From Beroe forskalii (Eukaryota; Ctenophora; Nuda; Beroida; Beroidae): a stretch of 64,000 nt of DNA. The first letter of the stretch is position 1; each line of letters starts with the position of its first letter. A model generated the notes under the pieces. That model made no database searches, was not told the DNA's origin, and saw only the letters and a list, made by a program, of their open reading frames with translations. The stretch spans positions 124,001 to 188,000 of the forward strand of contig WFMF01000029.1 in the NCBI GenBank assembly GCA_011033025.1. Direction: 5' to 3'. This document shows positions 59,101 to 64,000 of the stretch, piece by piece. The translations under genes and the position numbers were made by a program.

Positions 59101-61853
59101 TGGGCCCGGCTCTATCTACTCCATTTGATTATGCTTGCTGCAGGAGACTCTGTGGGCCCGGCTCTATCAACTCCATTTGATTATGCTTGCTGCAGGAGAC
59201 TCTGTCGGCCCGGCTCTATTTACTCCATTTGATTATGCTTGCTGCAGGAGACTCTGTGGGCCCGGCTCTATCTACTACATTTAATTATGCTTGCTGCAGG
59301 TGACTCTGTGGGCCCGGCTCTATCTACTCCATTTGATTATGCTTGCTGCAGGTGACTCTGTGTGCCCGGCTCTATGAACCCCATTTGATTTTGCTTGCTG
59401 CAGGTGACTCTGTGTGCCCGGCTCTATCTACCCCATTTGATTATGCTTGCTGCAGGTGACTCTGTGGGCCCGGCTCTATCTACCCCATTTGATTATGCTT
59501 GCTGCAAGTGACTCTGTGGGCCCGGCTCTATCTACTCCATTTGATTATGCTTGCTGCAGGTTACTCTGTGGGCCCGGCTCTATCTAATCCATGTGATTAT
59601 GCTTGCTGCAGGTGACTCTGTGGGCCTGGCTCTATGAACCCCATTTGATTATGCTTAATGCTGCAGGAGAATCTGTGTGCCCGGCTCTGTCTAGTCCATT
59701 TAATTATGCTTGCTGCTTGTGACTCTTCGGACCCAGCTCTATTTACTCCATTTGATTATGCTTGCTGCAGGTGACTCTGTGGGCCCGGCTCTATCTACCC
59801 CATTTGATTATGCTTGCTGCAGGTGACTCTGTGTGCCCGGCTCTATGAACCCCATTTGATTATGCTTAATGCTGCAGGAGAATCTGTGTGCCCGGCTCTA
59901 TCTACCCCATTTGATTATGCTTGCTGCAGGTGACTCTGTGGGCCCGGCTCTATCTACCCCATTTGATTATGCTTGCTGCAGGAGACTCTGTGGGCCCGGC
60001 TCTATCAACCCCATTTGATTATGCTTGCTGCAAGTGACTCTGTGGGCCCGGCTCTATCTACTCCATTTGATTATGCTTGCTGCAGGTGACTCTGTGGGCC
60101 CGGCTCTATCTACTCCATTTGATTATGCTTGCTGCAGGTGACTCTGTGGGCCCGGCTCTATCTACCCCATTTGATTATGCTTGCTGCAGGAGAATCTGTG
60201 TGCCCGGCTCTGTCTAGTCCATTTAATTATGCTTGCTGCTTGTGACTCTTCGGACCCAGCTCTATTTACTCCATTTGATTATGCTTGCTGCAGGTGACTC
60301 TGTGGGCCCGGCTCTATCTACCCCATTTGATTATGCTTGCTGCAGGTGACTCTGTGTGCCCGGCTCTATGAACCCCATTTGATTATGCTTGCTGCAGGAG
60401 AATCTGTGTGCCCGGCTCTATCTACCCCATTTGATTATGCTTGCTGCAGGTGACTCTGTGGGCCCGGCTCTATCTACTCCATTTGATTATGCTTGCTGCA
60501 GGAGACTCTGTGGGCCCGGCTCTATCTACCCCATTTGATTATGCTTGCTGCAGGTGACTCTGTGTGCCCGGCTCTATGAACCCCATTTGATTATGCTTAA
60601 TGCTGCAGGAGAATCTGTGTGCCCGGCTCTGTCTAGTCCATTTAATTATGCTTGCTGCTTGTGACTCTTCGGACCCAGCTCTATTTACTCCATTTGATTA
60701 TGCTTGCTGCAGGACTCTGTGTGCCCGGCTCTGTCTACTCCATTTGATTTTGCTTGTTGCAGGTGGCTCTGTGTGCCCGGCTCTATCTAGTATCTACCCC
60801 ATTTGATTATGCTTGCTGCAGGACTCTGTGTGCCCGGCTCTATCTACCTCATTTGATTATGCTTGCTGCAGGAGACTCTGTGTGCCCGGCTCTATCTACT
60901 CCATTTGATTATGCTTGCTGCAGGAGACTCTGTGTGCCCGGCTCTATCTACTCCATTTGATTATGCTTGCTGCAGGAGACTCTGTGTGCCCGGCTCTATC
61001 TACTCCATGTGATTATGCTTGCTGCAGGTGACTCTGTGGGCCCGGCTCTATCTACTCCATTTGATTTTGCTTGCTGCAGGTGACTCTGTGTGCCCGGCTC
61101 TATCTACTCCATTTGATTATGCTTGCTGCAGGAGACTCTGTTGGCCCGGCTCTATCTACTCCATTTGATTATGCTTGCTGCAGGAGACTCTGTGTGCCCG
61201 GCTCTATCTACTCCATTTGATTATGCCTGCTGCAGGTGACTCTGTGGGCCCGGCTCTATCTAATCCATTTGATTATGCTTGCTGCAGGAGACTCTGTGGG
61301 CCCGGCTCTATCTACCCCATTTTATTATGCTTGCTGCAAGTGACTCTGTGGGCCCGGCTCTATCTACTCCATTTGATTATGCTTGCTGCAGGAGACTCTG
61401 TGTGCCCGGCTCTATCTAATCCATTTGATTATGCTTGCTGCAGGTGACTCTGTGGGCCCGGCTCTATCTACCCCATTTGATTATGCTTGCTGCAGGTGAC
61501 TCTGTGGGCCCGGCTCTATCTACCCCATTTGATTATGCTTGCTGCAGGTGACTCTGTGGGCCCGGCTCTATGAACCCCATTTGATTATGCTTAATGCTGC
61601 AGGAGAATCTGTGTGCCCGGCTCTGTCTAGTCCATTTAATTATGCTTGCTGCTTGTGACTCTTCGGACCCAGCTCTATTTACTCCATTTGATTATGCTTG
61701 CTGCAGGACTCTGTGTGCCCGGCTCTGTCTACTCCATTTGATTTTGCTTGTTGCAGGTGGCTCTGTGTGCCCGGCTCTATCTAGTATCTACCCCATTTGA
61801 TTATGCTTGCTGCAGGACTCTGTGTGCCCTGCTCTATCTAACTCATTTGATTA
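56140..61853 (+). repeat. 52-bp satellite array, right block
   Basis: About 110 units, inverse to the left block. Larger duplicated groups of units recur (for example around TTAATGCTGCAGGAGAATC at 59653, 59866, 60597, 61590), showing higher-order copying. Confidence 0.95.
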
Positions 61854-62203
61854 GGCGTCTGCATCGACATAGTTTGATCGAAAATCAGGTTTAATGTAAA
61901 AACACACACAAATGTCACAACCAATAATATTTTTCATGAATTGTTTTGTATCAGTTAGAAAACGAAATTTCTCAGAAACGAATGGCGCCAGATTTTTGAT
62001 TTAGGCATCCAAAACTTTTTTAGCCCATTTGGGCCAATAAATTGGCAAAACTATAAGTAAAAGGGGCTAAAAAATGTTTTGGAGGTCTAAATCATAAATC
62101 TGGCTCCATTTGTTTCTGAGGAATTTATTTTTCTAACTTATGCATAAGGCGCATGTATAGAACATCGGTCGATCGAATGGAATTGGTCGATCGATCAAGA
62201 TAA

Positions 62204-62452
62204 GGTACGTCTCCCATGTAAACGGGAGCCTTCATTATCTATGACAATGACGTCACTCAGAAAAATATAATTAAGCGCACCTAGCGCTTTATGCATTAGG
62301 GTTAGGGTTTGATTAGGGTCAGGATTTGTTAGGTTCAAGGTTAGGATTAAGGTTAGGGTTTTGGTTAGGGCAATGGTTTGGTTTAGGATACAGAAAAATT
62401 GACGTTTAGATCTGTGACGTCACTCAGAGCCGTTTATATGGGAGAGATACCC
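62204..62452. mobile_element. MITE with TTAGGG-rich interior, second copy
   Basis: Same termini and interior as 46854-47104. The right flank CAAGAT is shared with the left flank, but the duplication is incomplete because another copy follows directly. Confidence 0.85.
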
Positions 62453-62457
62453 AAGAT

Positions 62458-62650
62458 GGTACGTCTCCCATGTAAACGGGAGCCTTCATTATCTATGACA
62501 ATGACGTCACTCAGAAAAATATAATTAAGCGCACCTAGCGCTTTAAGCATTAGGGTTAGGGTTCTGATTAGGGTCAGGATTTGTTAGGTTCAAGGTTAGG
62601 ATTAAGGTTAGGGTTTTGGTTAGGGCAATGGTTAGGTTTAGGTTTAGGAT
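62458..62650. mobile_element. MITE with TTAGGG-rich interior, truncated third copy
   Basis: Begins GGTACGTCTCCCATGTAAAC and matches the previous copy until the TTAGGTTTAGG stretch, then stops short of the right terminus. Confidence 0.8.
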
Positions 62651-62919
62651 TGAACGACTGATGTGTTTTACTGGTCCCAAATTACATAGATCGTGTTTTA
62701 ATTAGCGATAGTATAGTTGTTTCCCTACTAGCTCAAAGATTTTCTGCGTGAAACACATCAGTCGATCAATTAAGTTGATCGATCGACCAATTCCATTCGA
62801 TCGACCGATGCACTATACATGCGCCTAAAGAATTACGAGGAGAAAACATTCGTAGCGACATTAGTGCGTTTTTTTACATTAAACCTGATTTTCGATCAAC
62901 CTAAGTCTATGCAGACGCC

Positions 62920-63640
62920 TTATGCTTGCTGCAGGAGACTCCGTGTGCCCGGCTTTATCTACTCCATTTGATTATGCTTGCTGAAGGAGACTCTGTGTGC
63001 CCGGCTTTATCTAATCCATTTAATTATGCTTGCTGCAGGTGACTCTGGCCTGTGGGCCCGGCTCTGTCTACTCCATTTGATTATGCTTGCTGCAGGTGAC
63101 TCTGTGGGCCCGGCTCTATCTACCCCATTTGATTATGCTTGCTGCAGGTGACTCTGTGTGCCCGACTCTATGAACCCCATTTGATTATGCTTAATGCTGC
63201 AGGAGAATCTGTGTGCCCGGCTCTGTCTAGTCCATTTAATTATGCTTGCTGCTTGTGACTCTTCGGACCCAGCTCTATTTACTCCATTTGATTATGCTTG
63301 CTGCAGGACTCTGTGTGCCCGGCTCTATCTAGTATCTACCCCATCTGATTATGCTTGCTGCAGGACTCTGTGTGCCCGGCTCTATCTACCTCATTTGATT
63401 ATGCTTGCTGCAGGAGACTCCGTGTGCCCGGCTTTATCTACTCCATTTGATTATGCTTGCTGCAGGAGACTCTGTGTGCCCGGCTCTATCTACTCCATTT
63501 GATAGTGCTTGCTGCAGGTGACTCTGGCCTCTGGGCCCGGCTCTATCTGCCCCATTTGATATTTTGATAATGCTTGCTGCTTGTGACTCTTTGGGCCCGG
63601 CTCTATCTACTCCATTTGATTTAGCTAATTGCTTGTGAAT
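62920..63640 (+). repeat. 52-bp satellite array, final part
   Basis: Resumes the array after the Harbinger-like insertion and degenerates toward the element end. Confidence 0.9.
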
Positions 63641-63922
63641 CTGTGAGCACCGGCTCCTTGTACCCCGTTTGATTATGCTTGCTGCTCGTGAGCACCGGCT
63701 CTTTTTACTGCATAATGACATATCGTGCAGCCGCGATGCAATTCATGTTATGTAAACCATCCACGCTGAATCCAATGCGCGGGATATTTTCAGCGCGCGC
63801 GATAATTAGTTACGACGCGCATCGACTATTACCATTATGGTGGAGCCTTATTTTGCCTCTTCTCTGAAGAGGCGCGCTTGCGCGCGCAAAATAAGGCTCC
63901 GTAACATGGAGTAATCCCCTGT

Positions 63923-64000
63923 CGTTCTACATGCACAGCAGCATATCATACTGGTCCTGTCATTTGCTTCATCCCACCCCAATAGCCCATACTATGTCGA
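63923..64000. repeat. Right inverted arm, continued past the 8275-bp element
   Basis: Near-exact reverse complement of 48062-48140, so it is the displaced outer part of the arm broken at 55632. It runs off the window. Confidence 0.85.

Larger units (their letters stand above)
62148..62825. mobile_element. Nested Harbinger-like element, 678 bp, TAA TSD
   Basis: Starts GGCGCATGTATAG, ends CTATACATGCGCC, with TAA on both sides (62145-62147, 62826-62828) and inverted TCGGTCGATCGAATGGAATT blocks. It sits inside the 61854-62919 element. Confidence 0.85.
61854..62919. mobile_element. Harbinger-like non-autonomous element, 1066 bp, TTA TSD
   Basis: Starts GGCGTCTGCAT and ends ATGCAGACGCC; the next ~40 bp (CGAAAATCAGGTTTAATGTA) are also inverted. 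TTA is duplicated at both sides inside a satellite unit. TWA duplications are typical of PIF/Harbinger. No transposase. Confidence 0.85.
55640..63914. mobile_element. Satellite-carrying TIR element, 8275 bp, 8-bp TSD
   Basis: Termini TTACCACATGTTACG (55640-55654) and CGTAACATGGAGTAA (63900-63914) are inverted repeats with two mismatches. TCCCCTGT flanks both sides (55632-55639, 63915-63922), and the left arm near 48147 shows the uninterrupted target. Inside each end lies a strong hairpin, then ATGGTAA, then single-copy blocks, then the 52-bp satellite. No transposase was seen; the family is undetermined. Confidence 0.85.

Noticed and set aside
38274-63640. CRISPR-like array
   Set aside because: Units are contiguous near-identical satellites with no unique spacers, in a spliced eukaryotic genome.
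38371-63721. Many 60-130-codon frames reading CARLYLLHLIMLAAGDS and similar
   Set aside because: Products of the 52-bp satellite read in rotating frames; all are by-products.

Overview
The window looks like AT-rich nuclear DNA from an invertebrate animal. The evidence is GT-AG spliced genes, a class IA PI3-kinase regulatory subunit, an LDLa-type seven-transmembrane receptor, a secreted matrix metalloproteinase, a frataxin exon, LINE remnants and many TIR transposons. I cannot fix the phylum from this sequence. There is one 100-base assembly gap at 34631-34730.

Left third (1-28 kb): a 13-exon PI3K p85-type adaptor gene on the + strand, 1142-27919. Its inferred exons join in frame (1755 nt, 584 residues) as SH3, proline-rich linker, nSH2, coiled-coil iSH2, cSH2. 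I see no RhoGAP/BH domain. One intron appears to be GA-AG, and the exon that starts the cSH2 block opens with a 33-bp tandem repeat carrying four in-phase 3' splice sites. Intron 3 holds a second gene on the same strand (9624-14036), an LDLa-repeat rhodopsin-family receptor of the GRL101/RXFP kind. That gene is split by a 1076-bp DNA transposon with an 8-bp target duplication and also has two frame changes.

Middle (28-38 kb): a lone terminal frataxin exon on the - strand (30365-30506), a LINE ORF1 (32234-33310, -), a ~343-bp tandem repeat, the gap with low-complexity DNA around it, and a LINE reverse-transcriptase fragment (37582-37968, -).

Right part (38-64 kb): satellite-rich DNA around one intact intronless MMP gene (43771-45822, +). 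A 52-bp satellite occurs in two oppositely oriented blocks (38.2-42.4 kb and 56.1-63.6 kb). The right block lies inside an 8275-bp element (55640-63914) with 15-bp terminal inverted repeats and an 8-bp target duplication, so the satellite appears to be the body of a DNA transposon. That element interrupts the right arm of another structure: a 27-bp minisatellite with higher-order repeats, flanked by inverted arms of more than 800 bp (about 48.0-48.93 kb; 54.79-55.64 kb resuming at 63.92 kb). Smaller TIR elements nest inside these, up to five levels deep. The long open frames in this part are repeat artefacts, not genes.
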